From Blastobasis lacticolella (taxonomy: Eukaryota > Arthropoda > Insecta > Lepidoptera > Blastobasidae): a stretch of 64,000 nucleotides of DNA. Location: NCBI GenBank assembly GCA_905147135.1, contig LR990067.1:4712001-4776000 (forward strand). The letters run 5' to 3'. The notes under the pieces were generated by a model. That model made no database searches, had not been told where the DNA came from, and saw nothing but the letters and a program-made list of their open reading frames with translations. Each line of letters opens with the position of its first letter. Position 1 is the first letter of the stretch. Positions 33,601 through 48,600 of the stretch are shown piece by piece. Both the position numbers and the translations under genes were made by a program.

Positions 33601-36600
33601 CACTTTGCTCTGTCCTGACGCAACTCCCTAGCTTCATGTAAATCGACAATATTCCTGGACTAATTCATACAGCGCCGTCAAGCCCCACATAGACAAAGCT
33701 TGCATTGATTGCTTCATAACTGATACTTTACTTTTACTGTGTTTCAATAGCAAATAACAGAAAAGTCAGATAACCCCAGACCAAGTTTACATATGCTCAA
33801 ATATTTTCTCAACTACTAAACCGATTTTAATGAAACAAATCTATAAACCATCCCGATTAAACTGGCTTTCAAATACAGAAAACCGCATCCAAATCGGTCC
33901 ATCTAACTATAAAAAAAGAGAGAAACGTCACAACAGCACATACCTTGAGCAAGTACGTGAGGTTCAGTTTGGTGAAGTGCACGTACACAGAGTTCAGCTT
34001 CATGTGTCTGAGATGCATTTCGAAGAACAGCCCTTTGCTGACTCCAACCTGGGAATGAAATAAGTAAATAAAATAATAAATAAATTGTCATAACAAGCTT
34101 TTATCGCGCGGTATATTCATATTCATTTATTCGTAGTAATAATCATACATCGTCATTTAAAGTAGTTTCATGAATAGAATTAGAATTTGCTATGTTCAAA
34201 ATTATACATAAATAAATGTCTATTGTTTAAGTTAATTAATACCTGTAAAATAAAAGTTATTTAGTTATAAGTGCTCAATATTGCCTCCACCGCTCTTTAG
34301 ATCTCCTTTCAGAGGGTCTAAGGTTGGCTGGAAGAAATCCCATTGTGGGATAAGCCCGCCTTTGCTTTGTAAAATTATATTTTTCTACCTACTGTATTTC
34401 TTTTTTATTGCAATAAAGAGTTTACATACATACATACCAATAGATAAAGGCTAAAATACAATTAATTAAAATAATCAAAAATCTAAAATAGTATTCAATT
34501 ATCATGATACGAAATCGTCGAGAATTAAATTAATATAATAATATCAAATAATAATTATGTCAAATGTTAAATTAAATAATTATAAGAAAATTACAAACGC
34601 TTCAAAGATGTCAAATTAAATCATAATATGTCTGTCAGAAATGTCAAATACAATGTTCAAAAACTATATGTCCAATATTAATTAATCAAAATGTCAAATG
34701 TAATGTATAATAATGTGTGTTAATGTATAATGTGTAATATAATACCTACTCAACAAGACCATTCCAAAGAGCTCATTATCTTGCGCCAAATACTGGCATC
34801 CATTGATCCAACCACATACATAGGGTCTTACAATTATAGTGCAAACTATTTCAAGAGGAGCAAATTAACAACCAACTGATTCAATTTACATAAAAACTGG
34901 TGTAAAAATGCAACAGTGTCAATGAGAAGTGCCTATAGGTTTTCAACAATAGACAGAGTGATTCAAGAGCAAATTGTATAAGCAAGAAAAAAAGGGTAGC
35001 TAGGGGTAAAGCCACTTATATAGTATATACTGTTATTATACCTTTCCAAAGGAGTACGTCCTGGACACCTCCGGCCTGATGCAGGCCTTTCCCTTCGTGT
35101 TCTCAGGGTCCCGCAGCCAGTCGTCGAAGAACCTGCACCAATGCGAAATTTCAATTTCCTTATTTCGCATTCCATGTGTTACATATAAATGTTATAATAA
35201 TAATAAGAAATGGGTTGAGTGAGTCCACTAGTTAGGGATTATTTTAATGTTATACGGCAGATAAACAGGCAAGCGGGCCACCTGATGGAAAGTGGTCACT
35301 GCTGCCCATAAAACATTAGACGACCTGAGTGGTTCAGTGGTTAACATGCCGCGGTCTGCCAAATTCTGCCGAGCGTAATCAAACGCGAGACCTATTGCGT
35401 GGTAGACTTGCGCTTCCCGCCGTCCTTCCCTAGCTATGTCTGTATTAGGTCCTTACCAATCTCATGATTGGCGTTTCGTATGGGGAAAATGGCGGAAAAA
35501 GTAATTTTCATCCAAGCAAATTGTTTAATTTCTCGGAAATCTCAAATCCGATTACAATGAAACTTTGTGGGTCTACTCAAATAACATTAAGCTAGCTGGT
35601 GCACAACATTTAATTGTGATAAATACTCCCTTTAAAAAATTACATCTGGTTAAAGAGGCAAAACCGACGACTAATGAAAAGGGGTATTTTCAAACCCTTA
35701 AAGTAGGTGTAGGGGTAAGGGTAGGTCAGCGTAGGACTAGGACACTATGCGAACGAAATCACCCCGGGTCCACTGTGTATATTATGTATGTATGTGTGCA
35801 CCATTCCGGGGGGCAGCGGTGTGGGCGACTTTTTTAATTTTTAGTATATATTGTATATGTATTAGCGAATAGGTATATGTAGTAATAGGTGTATACTCGA
35901 CTTTACACGTAAATTGAATCCTGCCATTGAATGTAGTGTCGATAGAATATAATATTAGAATAGAATTTAGTTAATGTTGAATCGTTTTATAATTTTAATT
36001 TATTGCAATTTTCAATTTTTAATGAGAACGTGATATGGGTGCATGGCGACCGGGAAAAAAATGTAGGTAGGTACAGGGATGTGGTTAGATGGCTTTGTTC
36101 CGGACCGACGCGCGACGTTCGTGTCTTTTTAAACTAGTCGTATAATTTTACACACTCCGCAATACGTAGACACTCACCACTATACAAACTACAATCCATT
36201 TATTTAGAATTTATTTATTTATATTATGTACCTATAGTATTTTGTAGATAAGTATTATTGTTTTTATTTTTATATATTACTGGCATGTGAAATCACTTAC
36301 GTCCGTGCTTCACTGAGGGGCACACTGAAAACCAGCGCCATGGCGTCAGCCGTGGCTTATGCTGAGTGTGGCCCCGTTGCACATCTCCTTATGGCACAGG
36401 TAACGAAGATTCTTGTAAGCTGTATTATGACCTAATGTACTGTGCCATGTGTGAGATAGATGTAATAAACGATTTATATTTATTGTAACTGTAAATATGT
36501 TATGTGTATGTGTTATTAATTATGTATGTACACTCACGCGGGCGGCCACCGCGGCTCTAGCTCGAGAGTGTAGAGGTAAGGGTAGGTTAACGTAGGCCTA

Positions 36601-39600
36601 GGACGCCACGCGAACAAAATCGCCCTACTGTACATTACGTATGAATGTAGGACTTTGTAGGTATGTATGTGTACTCGGTCGGCCACCGCGGCTCTAGCTC
36701 GAAAGAGTAGGGGTAGGATAGGGGGAGGGGTATTAGTAGGGTAAGGGTAGGGGTGAGGTATTGGTAGGGTTGGGGTAAAGGTATGGTAGGGGTAAGACAC
36801 CACGCGAACATAGCCGCGCTGGGTCCGCTACTGTATATTATAGTATGTATGTTATGTATGTTGTTATCTATGTTATGTTATGTATGTTATGTTATCTATG
36901 TTGTGTTATGTATATTATGTTATGTATGTATGTAAACTCACGCGGGCGGCCACCGCGGCTCCAACTCGAGCCAGGACTGCCGGCGCATCGTCCAGCCGAG
37001 CCCCGGGAAGAAGTCCGTCCGGTGCAACAGCTCAGGCCTGGAGGTGTCTATCACGTCCTCCTTGCCGTTGTCGTTCCAGGCTGATATGCACCTGGAGGTA
37101 GTTGAATGTCTTTTTATAGTAGCCGGCCATAATAATATCTTCTATGGTAGATTGTTTCCATGGCAACCCCATAGAAGGATCAGGGCGAGAGAAGGCAACT
37201 CATATGTTTTTTCTTAATTAATATTCTTTTATATAATGCACGATTTTTTTTAATAACAGATGAGGGAAGATATTCTACGGTCGGATTTTAGACAATTATA
37301 CGATCAGACAATCCACCTGATGATAAGCGGTAACTGTCGCCCATAACATCTATGATTCACGCATTTCACGCAATTTTCGGTTGCGGGCAACAAAAATGCA
37401 GAGCCACAGGTGCGTTGTCACTGTAAAGACTAATGATACAATTATCCTAGAGCCGATACTCGTACGAATAGCCTATCATACAACTATTCAAGAGGCGATA
37501 ATCGTACAAATAGCCTATCTTACAACTATCCCAGAGGCGATACTGCTACAGTCATACAATTAATTAGTTGACTCCTTACTCCATCTTATCATAAGGTCGA
37601 GGGTCAACTAATAAGTTGAATGACTGTACAAGTCTATAATGTGTATTCAAAACCACAAATATGCCTGATGACACAAGTTAGGGAAAATACGTAACCTACT
37701 ATAATAATCGCTTTTTATTTCAATCAGTATTCATTTATTATTAGTATACAACCAGAGCCAATTTTAGGAGAGCTAGGGCATAGTGGGGTATCCCGTTCGA
37801 ATAGGAGCCGCCCGACTGGGGAAGTACCTCCACCTTACAGAATACCGCAGCTAAACAATACTCTTTTAAATAGTATTCTGTTTCTGCCGGTGAGCAAGGT
37901 TTCCAGTGCTCCATGGGGTGGAGATTTGGGGAACCGTGACTTTGGCAGCGGAGGGGCATTTGCTATTTTGCTGCCAGAGCAACGTGTTCTAGAGGTGGGC
38001 AACGCATTAGCGATACTCTTGGTTTTGCTAATGTCTATAGGCAGTGGTGACCACTTTCCATCAGGTGGCCCGCTTGCCTGTTTGCCTACCGTATGACATA
38101 AAAAAAAAAGATATGTTTTTGGGAGATTATTACGGATTTCAACTAAACCGCTTACGATAGGTTTTACCAATAAATAAAATAGATAAGAATATTAAGCTAA
38201 GTAAGTTAGCTAAAATTCGTATAGAGGAATTTCGTCTAAATTAACATAATGTTTTAAACTAACGCGGTTATCATACATTTGTTCTTCATTTTTCTTTTAT
38301 TCGTGTATGATTGTCTAGTTGTTTCATAATTTCATGTTGTTTGTTTTTATTGGTTTTGTTTGTGCATTTTTATGTAACTTTTTTTTTATTTTTGTTTCAT
38401 GGCTCTGGAATCGAGCCACTGACCTCAAATAATACCTGTATTGTTTGGGAGTCGGTGTTTCGAAGCCGATCTAAGTCAATATGTTATGTGTTTGTGGTGT
38501 TATTGTGTGTAAAGAAATGTTTTCTATTCTATTCTATACTATACATTTTAAAGGTACGAAAACTTCGTGAATTCCAGGAAATCTGAACAATTTAGATGAA
38601 CATTTTAAAGGTATGTTCCGGGTTTAATACCGCGTACTTTTGTTTACGAGTAGCCCGTTGTAGTAACCAAAGGTATGCGGTATAAAACCCCGGAATATAT
38701 TTTTAAAATGTACATCTAAATGTTTAAATTTCCTGGAACTCACCAATTTCCATACCTTTAAAATGTATGCTAATAACCGCCATAGTTTAAATATTGTGAT
38801 CGTAAGTCGCTTTTTCAAGTACAGATCATTTTCAACTTTACAACAGCACGCGTAAATGCGAATCTGGCATGGCAAGGCGACTGCGTCCTTTTATGCGCTT
38901 ATTACATTTGACTTAATTCACAAGCAAAAAGCGTGAGAGCAAATCAAAGTGTATCACAGCTTTTGAAAAGCGGAGCGACGCATATTGTATAAATGATACA
39001 AAAATTGACCTTATTCTATGAGCAATACATTCCTTTATAATTTGTTTAGAGAAGTTACAATCAAGCTACAGTGCTTAGTAAAACAACTGACCGAATAACA
39101 ACTGCAGGTTTAAAATACCGAATGGCGTCTCACAATAATGACCGTAATAATCACATTTCCCTTATCGTTCGCAATTTGAAATCAAATTAAGCACAACCAG
39201 CCAGCAACGGGAAAGTGTAGCTCGGCCTAGAAAGGAATTGTTCGCCTGCTTTGCATCTGTGGCATGTTTCCGTACTGCCTCTCTTTCTAATTTAATAACA
39301 GTATACAGTCAGCTTCAGAGCTTCAGTTCAGTCAGGTCCCGACCATAGTGGGGTAGAGTTCGTCTAAGCTGAAATGACGCGCCCCACTATCGCATTAACG
39401 CACACAAACAAATATAAAATATGGACGCAATACATATACAAATGCCGTTGTAATTAGTCATTCAGTTGCCGGTGAGAATCAACGTAGGAGCACGCGTCGT
39501 TCGATTGGAGCAGTAGACGCTCCCACACAGATGAAGTGTCGTTATTAATATTTGCACTCACACATCGAAATCAACTAATTAAGTAGTGGGGCGCGTCATT

Positions 39601-42600
39601 TCAGCTTAGACAAGCTCTATACCATTGAAATTGGAGCCGCCCGACTGAGGACTGAGGAAGTACAGCTATCACAACTTACAGACTTACAGAATAACACAGC
39701 CAAACAATAGTATTTTAACAGCCGACGAAAAAAGAGTGGTGTTACGAGTTTGACGTGTGTATGTATGGAGGTGTATGTCTGTCTGCGACATCGTAGCTCC
39801 CGAACGGATGGACCGATGTCGATGCGTTTCTCATTTTGAAAGGGAGTTTAATCGAGATTATTCTTAGATTTGTTTCTTTAATCGATTCAGTAGTTTAGAA
39901 AATATTCAAGTATATGAAAACTTGGTCGGGGGATTTCGGACGGTTTTCTATCTGTATTAGCTGGCATTTTTACGACACTAGTAACAACAAGGGGTTGTAG
40001 GTGCTACTCTGCTCAGCCGCTGATCAAACTAATCAACATCTTCATCACCAACACAACAGCCCTCGACAACTGTTGGACCCGAGCCTTTTAAAGCTTTCAT
40101 TTAAACCAGCAGTGGTACTGCCTATCTCCGATAGTATGCCGCCATTTTGATGTAATTAAGTGTGGACCAATCGCAGCAAGCCAGAGCCAGAGCTGTCTTG
40201 CTGCGATTGGTTTAAACTCAATTGCATCAACATGGCGGCGTACTATCGGAGATCGGCTGTACCAGTGCAGGATGCTGTCGGTGCTGGTCCGTATTCTATC
40301 ACCTATATTCTTCTTGAAAAATGTTGGCAACCCTACCCTCACCGTAAGAGCATCGGTTAATGGTCAACTAATGTACCTACTTAGGTCCGAAAAGTATATG
40401 CTTTTTTGTTTTGTATGTGCTTTTAATGTACCTGGAAAATACCTGCGTCGGCGCAGAGCAGTACATCAACCTACCCACACACGCACACTAAAGTTGTGGA
40501 ATGAATTACCTGGAGAGGTTTTCCCTGGAGAGTACAATATGGAGTTCTTCAAGAACGGGGTTAAAAGGTTTTTCCGGGGTCGGCAACGCGTGGGTGATGC
40601 CCCTGGTATTGCAAACGTCCATAGGCTGCGGTGACTGCTTCCATCAGGCAGGCCGTAAGATTGATTGCCACTATAATAGTATAAAAAAGCCACCACCAAT
40701 ATAAATGAGGCCATAGTTTAAGCCATATTCCTAACATGTGGATGGATACGCGTACACACCGGAGACGGGCCAAGTCTTAACAGGGTTGGAATGCTGTCTT
40801 TTGTACTTATCCACCTAGCCTACTTAATAATTTTTTCAGACATTTTTCTTTCTTCCGTATGTTTCAAATTATTATCGTCTTTTTGTCGTGTGAATCAATG
40901 TTTTCTATTTCTATATCTCTCAAAATCGGTTTAGTCAGCAGCAACTTCTTTTATTCGACCCATCCACGGCATCCACCACAGAACTATTTACACTTACCAA
41001 CTATGCAAACAAAACCTTCCCATGCCTACGTCATAAGTTAGAATAGCATTCACATACATGTTTACTTATAAACATGTTTACAAAATTGTGGTGTTTGCAA
41101 TCACTGCGGCCTCGATACGACCATTACTAGGCGGCATATTTAATGTGTCACGGATCACGATACACAAATGTATTAAAGCGACAACAACTTTTTAATAGGT
41201 AGGTCTCGTGGTTGGATACGGTTTTTAACATCCGATGGGTGTTATAGTATGTACCTACGTTTGACGTGCGTATCTTTTTACGTTCTTACGTATCCGTGAT
41301 AGTGCGATTCGAATGCGAGAGCCAACGGTTTACGACGAGAGGATGCCGAAGACCGGGCGAAGTGGAGAAGAATTAGTAGGAAAGCGGACCCTGGCACAGG
41401 CCGAGATAAGCGCTAGGACGATGATGATATTCGTGATAGTGCTACCAGTAGTCCTAGTCCAATTACGTAACGCTGTTGCCAACAATTCTCTGATTTCAAT
41501 GATTAAAATTGTTACTTTTGCGATTCAGCATCATCGATTTCATGGGTTCACTTGCTTAAGGTCCATTGCAATAAACTGAAACTCGATTAAATTGATCACA
41601 CATAATCGCAAAAGTAACAATTTCAATCATTGAAATCAGAGAATTGTTGGCAACTGAGTTACGTAATTAGCCTACAGGATAGCGCTTTCAGATTTACTGA
41701 AAATGGTTTCGATTTGTGGTGTTTTGGCTTTTAACGTACGCCTAAAACGCCCGTGTGGTGTCCGGCAGAGTAGAATAGCACCAACCCCTTACACTCGTGG
41801 GTGTCGTATAAGGCGACTAATGTTTTCGAGGCAAAACTTCTAGAGTCTCCGTAGGCTGGATGGGCAGCAGCTTTTTCCATTGTTATATTTATAACAAATT
41901 GCTCATTTTTCAGCCTACGGAAACTCTTAGATCTATTGCCTCGAAAACAATACTCGCCTTGTACGAAATCCACGAGTGTAAGGCGTTGGTGCTATTCTAC
42001 TCTGCCGGACACCACACGGCCACCACGGTGATATGATATGATATAATCAAAAGACTCACCATAACGTGGGATCCTTCAGCAGCAGCGGATACGTCCCAAG
42101 GAAATACTCGAAGAAGTCCGGAGAAATGTCCAGATCATCTGCAAAACGACGACACAATAAGGCAATTCATTAAAAATATACAGACTTACCCAACTTAAAG
42201 CTAAACTAAAATATTTATACGCATATTTTACATCAGTCAATAAATAGCCCGCCTCTGACACTGCCTGGGGCAAAGGTTCCCATCACGCTCGCGGCATTGC
42301 CACGTTGAATGGCTATGGCTAACCATTGTACCAGGTACGATCCAGAGCGGGAGTCATCAGATTTTTTCCTCTTTTTTTATGATTTTATGTCTTATTTGTA
42401 TTTTCTAATCTAAATATTTCATAATATTAATTGTGTGTTTAGGTAAAAAAGTGAATTTACAAAAGTGGCATTGTTAACTCGTTATGCACAGCAATACTTT
42501 GCACGTAACGAAGACCTGGTCTCTACCTGCACTTACAAGTCTTATCTAAACAAGTATTAGAAAATATTTAACATGATTTGTAGAAGATTAGATAAAGCTT

Positions 42601-45600
42601 CGAGCAGTAATCCAAAGTATACTTAAAGTCATTTTATCAAAACATGACCATCATACGCTCCAAGTGGGGCTATGATTATTAGCCATCGGAGGTACAGTTG
42701 AACAAACAACGAGTTTTTATTTTATTAATTCCAATGCGCCGTGCGCACTGGAGACTAAAATAAATAAAAATGCTAAAAGCAAGCCTAGACAAGATCCATT
42801 CTACAATCATTTAGAAAAAGGCATTCGCTAACCATTCCCTTCCCTCTCTTTTCTAAAATCGACTGTAGAAGGCACAATAGCTAGGTCCGTTGCTGAAGCA
42901 AGCTTTAAACAAACCAATTTTGATAATATCTTCGACTCACTTCACCAAGGTATTGCAGCGCGTCGGAGATGTTTGCCCAAGCAGGGGTTCCTGATTTTTA
43001 CACGATTATACGTAGTAGGATAGCGTCCATGTGGCAAAGGGTACGTGACTCACGTAACAAACTACTACAAATTGTCGCGGATGACTGTAGGAGTCAGTTT
43101 TACAAACACTGGCTTAGCGTGCATCAGAATGCGAACAAAAAATTATAGAAAGACTGTAGGTACAGGCGGCGTACCTAATAAATATTGTATTTCTTTTTAT
43201 CCTTGTGTAACATTTTATTTTATATTATTTTTATTTTTACATTGTTTTATTTATATTGTATTTCATGATTAATAAGTTTATATTGTAAACTATGGGTCTA
43301 TTCCTGAAATAAAGATTATTATTATTATTATTTATACCCAATAAATAATGCGTAGCGATAATAATTTTTTTATGATGTCTTCTGAAATTTGCAGATTTAG
43401 GGTTAGGTATATGGACGTCATGGACAGAATCTGTCTATCGCACCATAATCAGGTTATGGTGAGGTAGAATCCGGGTTCGAATACCACTGCTGCCAAGTAC
43501 CAATGACTCTTTTCTGAGTTATGTACATTAGTTGAATGCTAACCGATGCTCTTACGGTGAGGGAAAACATCGTGATGAAAGCTGCACATTCTGGCGACTG
43601 AATGTGCAGTTAACCATGATCCAATCTGGTCAGGTTCCCCTATTAACAGGGTCGCGGAGATCAAATATCAGTCATCCACTGTAATTATCGGATCTGCCAA
43701 ATCCTGAATCATTGTCAAAGCGAACGCCATGATGATCAACTACATAGACGTCGTAGACAAAATCTGTCTATCTCACCGAAACCTGGCTTCAATAAATTGT
43801 AGCCCGTGTTAATCCAGGTTTTAAACTACCTGTGTGTCAATATTCGTCCAAATCCATTGAGCCGTTTTTGCGTGATTGTGTAACAAACAAACATGCAGAC
43901 TTTCACATTTATAACATGAGTAAGATAGTAAATTAACAATATATCGTCACGGGCTGCCAGAACAACTATACGAACTTTCACTTTACAATCATCATCACAG
44001 CCCGTAACAGTCCACTGCAGGACTTAGGGCCTCTCAAACGAAAGGGGAGGTTATTGCCATAATCTCCACGCTTGGCCGGCGGGTTGGAGATCGCAGTGTT
44101 AAAATATAACAATGGAAAACGCTGCTGCCCATTTTCCAGCCTACGGAGACTCTTGATCTTTTGCCTCGAAAACATTAGTCGCCTTGTACGACACCCATGA
44201 GCGTAAGGGGTTGGTGCTATTCTAGTCTGCCGGACACCACACGGCTCAACACTTATAATATCAGTAGGATAATAATATGCCGTCACGGAGTGCCAATCGA
44301 CTCCCGAGACTGTTCAACAAGGCTCCGTGGCCCCAGAAGACCCCCGGAAGACCTTGGTCAACCTCGCTTCGCCAACAGTATCAGGAGACACACCTTACGA
44401 ATGGCGAGCTCGCTGTGGTCCTGATTTCCCAATGAGGAGTTATCCAGTAGGTATTGTCAGTTGGTTTCAAAATGCATCTATAGATGGCGCTCCTACAATT
44501 TTTGTATTTTTTTTTGTGTTATTATGGCCGTGATGTCATGCAGCCAACTAATATTAACTTAAAAATAAAATGGTAATTAATATAAACATAACTTTTAAAG
44601 GTTGAACGAAAGTACAAAGAAATATTTATATAAGTAGGCACTGTGTCCCATGTTAAAACAAATCTTGCATATTTGAATTACGTCCATTCTTGATCCCGGC
44701 GCCCATGAAACGAACTGACTCAGTCAAATTGATGTTTGTTTTGCTTGCAATAATTTATTACAACCTCTAAACTGGTTGAAAACTATTGATAAATACAATA
44801 TTATCCTATAAAACGTACCCAGTGTTTATATCCTTGCTATGAAACTATTTCAAGAGATTATCAATTACCAAAATTGTCGGGGCGCCATCTAGCGAATGGT
44901 AAGGAATACTTTAGATACCTATTGGAAAACTGCTTACGGACTCTGCAAACGTTGCTTAAACTTGGACCAGTGCCGCTATATTTATTTATATTATTTATTT
45001 ATTTGTAACACTTTATTGTACATTAAAGGAGATCGTAAAAATACAGTTTAAAACAATATAGGTACAAGGGCGGCCTTATTGCTGAGAGCGATCTCTTCCA
45101 GGCAACCATTTACACATAAACAGATCAAAGAAACTTAACATTTTAGGCAATGTACAAAATACAATACTAACATAAACAATAGTAACTACTTAAATACATA
45201 TCCAATAACATAAACAATACATAACAAATAACTTAATAACACATATTCATATTCATTAATTTTAGTAAAATCTTACACCGTCATTTATTACAATACACAA
45301 ATGTAATTAAGTACTAGATTAGAAAAGCGATAACTATAAATAGCGATAATAGAAATGATGTCACAGAATACAAAATGTCCCATTGAAATTCATCATCATC
45401 ATCATCGTCCTAGCGCTTATCCCGGCCTCTGCCAGGGTCCGCTTTCCTACAAATTCTTTTCACTTCGTCCGGTCTTCGGCATCCTCGCGTCGTAAGCCGT
45501 TGGTTCTCGCATCCAAATTGAAATTAATATTAGAAATAAATAATTAAATGTACCAACGTGATATACCCAAATCAATCGCGACCAGCCTAATTCCATTTAT

Positions 45601-48600
45601 TACACATTGACATTTGATCTCTTTTATCTCTCTGTAGTATGAGTGACAGGCCAACTCGTTAATCTGACCAGATGGCGTGTTATCGAGGTATACTTTCGAG
45701 TATACCACCAGTGGATCGTCAAAAGTGCAAGTGTTTATCCTTGTCCGTAGGTGACGTAGTCTCTCTTAGAGATTACTAAATGCCCCGTATTTTACGAGTT
45801 ACCCCATTTTACAGGCTTCGATTATACAGAAATCCGTAATTACGAAAGTAAAATACTGGGGAAAATAATATTATCTACATAAAACACTGCTGTTTTAATT
45901 GTCTTGTCGCCGATTGAAAAACCCTTAAATCATGAAGTGATCGTTTGAAACCCTAGCTTGTCTCTGTTTCTCTCTGTCGGGATGGGAGCCATCTACCTCA
46001 GTCCAGTCCTTTGGATAACCGATACAGTCCTAACCTTGTCCACCGTATAGTGTTAGTTATGCCTGTCTGCTCGTCTCTCTTTTAGTCGTGTGAGACAAAG
46101 CCACAGCCAATAAATCCCTATAGCGAGTGGCGGTCTACCCAAGGGCAGCGTTTTGGCTCCATCATCTAAATTCTACATAAATGACCAATCACCAAATGAT
46201 TTACCATAATCTATATTTAAATATATGTAAATAGACGGTAATGTACCACCATCGTCATGAACCTTCAGCATTAGCCTGTATCAATCTGAATTGAAATTAC
46301 TCTCGTCAGGCGCTGTCCTAATTGGCAACGGTCGTGCGACGGGTGGTTTTGAGGTCTCCTATTGATCGGAGGACTGAGCTTATATCTCAGCCTCCACTTA
46401 GGAATATACTTTTAATACTAAAAAGAAACAGCAATCCTTCAACTCTTACCCTCGACAATGATCACAGCCTCGTGATTCTGCGTCTTGAACACGTAGTTGA
46501 GGGCGAACCGGTAATGCCTCGCTATCTTGTAGTACCCTCGGAACTTTATCTTGGCTCTTGGCAACGGGATCTCGGATAAGTCAGGCTGTTGGACCACCGA
46601 AATGGTGGGGTCCTTGTCTACGTAGGACTTGATGACGTGGTAGGTCGCGTTGTGCCCGCAATCCTGGGGGGGATAAGGTAGAATAGTAGTAGAGTTGTGC
46701 GATGCTCTTACGGTGAGGGAAAAAACATCGTGATGAAACCTGCAAATTCAGGCAACTGAATTTGTAACCATGATCCAATCTGGTCAGGTTCCCCTGGTAG
46801 CAGGGTCACGGAGGCCAGATGGTAGTCGCTCCACGGTAATTACCTGATCGCCAATTCCTGGTTCATGGTCAAGGTGGACCCCAGGCCCTTGTCCTAGCAC
46901 AACCGGGACATTAACGCTAAGGTGATTATTATTTATTTATAGTAGTAGAGTTGTGGCATGAACTACCTGGTTTTCCTTGGAGAGTACAACATGGAGTTCT
47001 TCAAGAAAGGGGTGAAAAGGTTTTCACGGAGGCGCGCAACATGTGGGTTATGCCCCTGGTATTGCAAACGTCCATAGGCTGCAGATACAGCTTATCAGGC
47101 AGGCCGTAAGATTGTTTGCCACCTTAGTAGTATAAACAAATTAAAGCTCGACAAGTAGCTTAGGACGCCCTTCGGCTTCTGCGCGACCAGAAACCGGCAC
47201 CGCTTGCTTTGCCGGACTTTGATAGATCGTTCATTGATCTTCCCGCAGCGGTATTTCCGAGCCAGTATGACATTGCCGCGCGCTAATCCCCGACTACGCC
47301 CCCCGCAAGGAACTTCAACTTGAAATTCCTGTTTACATCTCAGCTGGTTACGGAAAGTCGTTCCGAGTAGCTAGAAGAGTAGAGCAGCAGTAGCTGCGCG
47401 TCTATGGAACGCACTACCGGAAGACGTTCAGAATGCTCGCGCGTTATGTTCCTTCAAGGAACTTTTGAAGAAACACTTCCTCGGCTATGAATAGAGCATA
47501 CATAATATATATTTATAGTATTTATTATTGTATATATCTATTTCCATAGGTTTAAATATATTTATTTAGGTTAAGTTAATTTAAATTGTATCTATAGTAT
47601 AAGTAATCATTGTTGCCTTTACTGCTCGTTAAAGCTCCTTTCGGCTTGTCTAAGGGTGGTTGTAAGAAATCCCACTGTGAGATAAGCCCGCCTTTGCAAT
47701 CTATTTTATATTTCTATTTTTATATAGTTCTAAGATTTTTTATGCAATAAAGAGTTTACATACATATATCATATTTTGTCTCGGTTGACTGGTAGATAAG
47801 GCTACTTTAGCTTTAAGTCCGCCAATGTACCTTTAGTGCAAAAAGATTTAATAAATAAATAAATAAATAAATATATACATAGGTGCATTCAAGAAACAAG
47901 CCTATGTGTAGGTACATATATCTCAAAAGCCGGTAACGCATTTACAACCCCATAGGTGTCGCAAAAAAAAACAAATGTAAGCAGTTCTCATAGACGTTTG
48001 CAATACCAGGGGTATTTGTTTCAGAATAATCTTGCGTTCTTAACACATATTGGTATACTAATCGGGACTCGCACACGACGTACCTTTTCGATTTGTTTTC
48101 CCGTCGCTACACCCATCCGGATAGAAGTTCTCGGGTAGGGAGAAGTTCCGGATCAACAACAAACTGACAATGTGAGGGTAGGAAATCTGCACACACCGCA
48201 GCTTTCACCTCTCCACTGCAGTCTTCTCGTGACCACGGTGGCGGGTAACCCTACTAAAACGTCGGGTAACGGGTAACAAAAAGGTACGTCGCGTGTGAGT
48301 CTCAATTATTATAATAATACCAGGGGCACCAACTAGTGTACATACCTGACTAACTATAATGGGGAACATCTCCTTGTTGGGCCTGTACTTGACCAGCTTG
48401 TCGAGGCACCGGCTCACGGTGACCCGGTCGCAGGCGATCAGGAGGACCGGCAGCACCAGCGACGCTGGGCCCGGGGCCACGTCCATGTCGCCTTCGATAC
48501 CGTCTGCGTCTGTCGAGGGAGGAGATGCTGAGGATTTTGGTACGTATTGCGAGTAGGAGAGGGTTGAGATTCCCTTGGCCGTCTTCGTTTGCCGGGGGAA

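Noticed and set aside
36534..36803. 89-codon minus-strand frame ending [10 protein letters not shown]
   Set aside because: The end is a copy of Mgat1 exon 5; the rest is GTAGGGGTA repeat read in one frame. Treated as an exon relic, not a gene.
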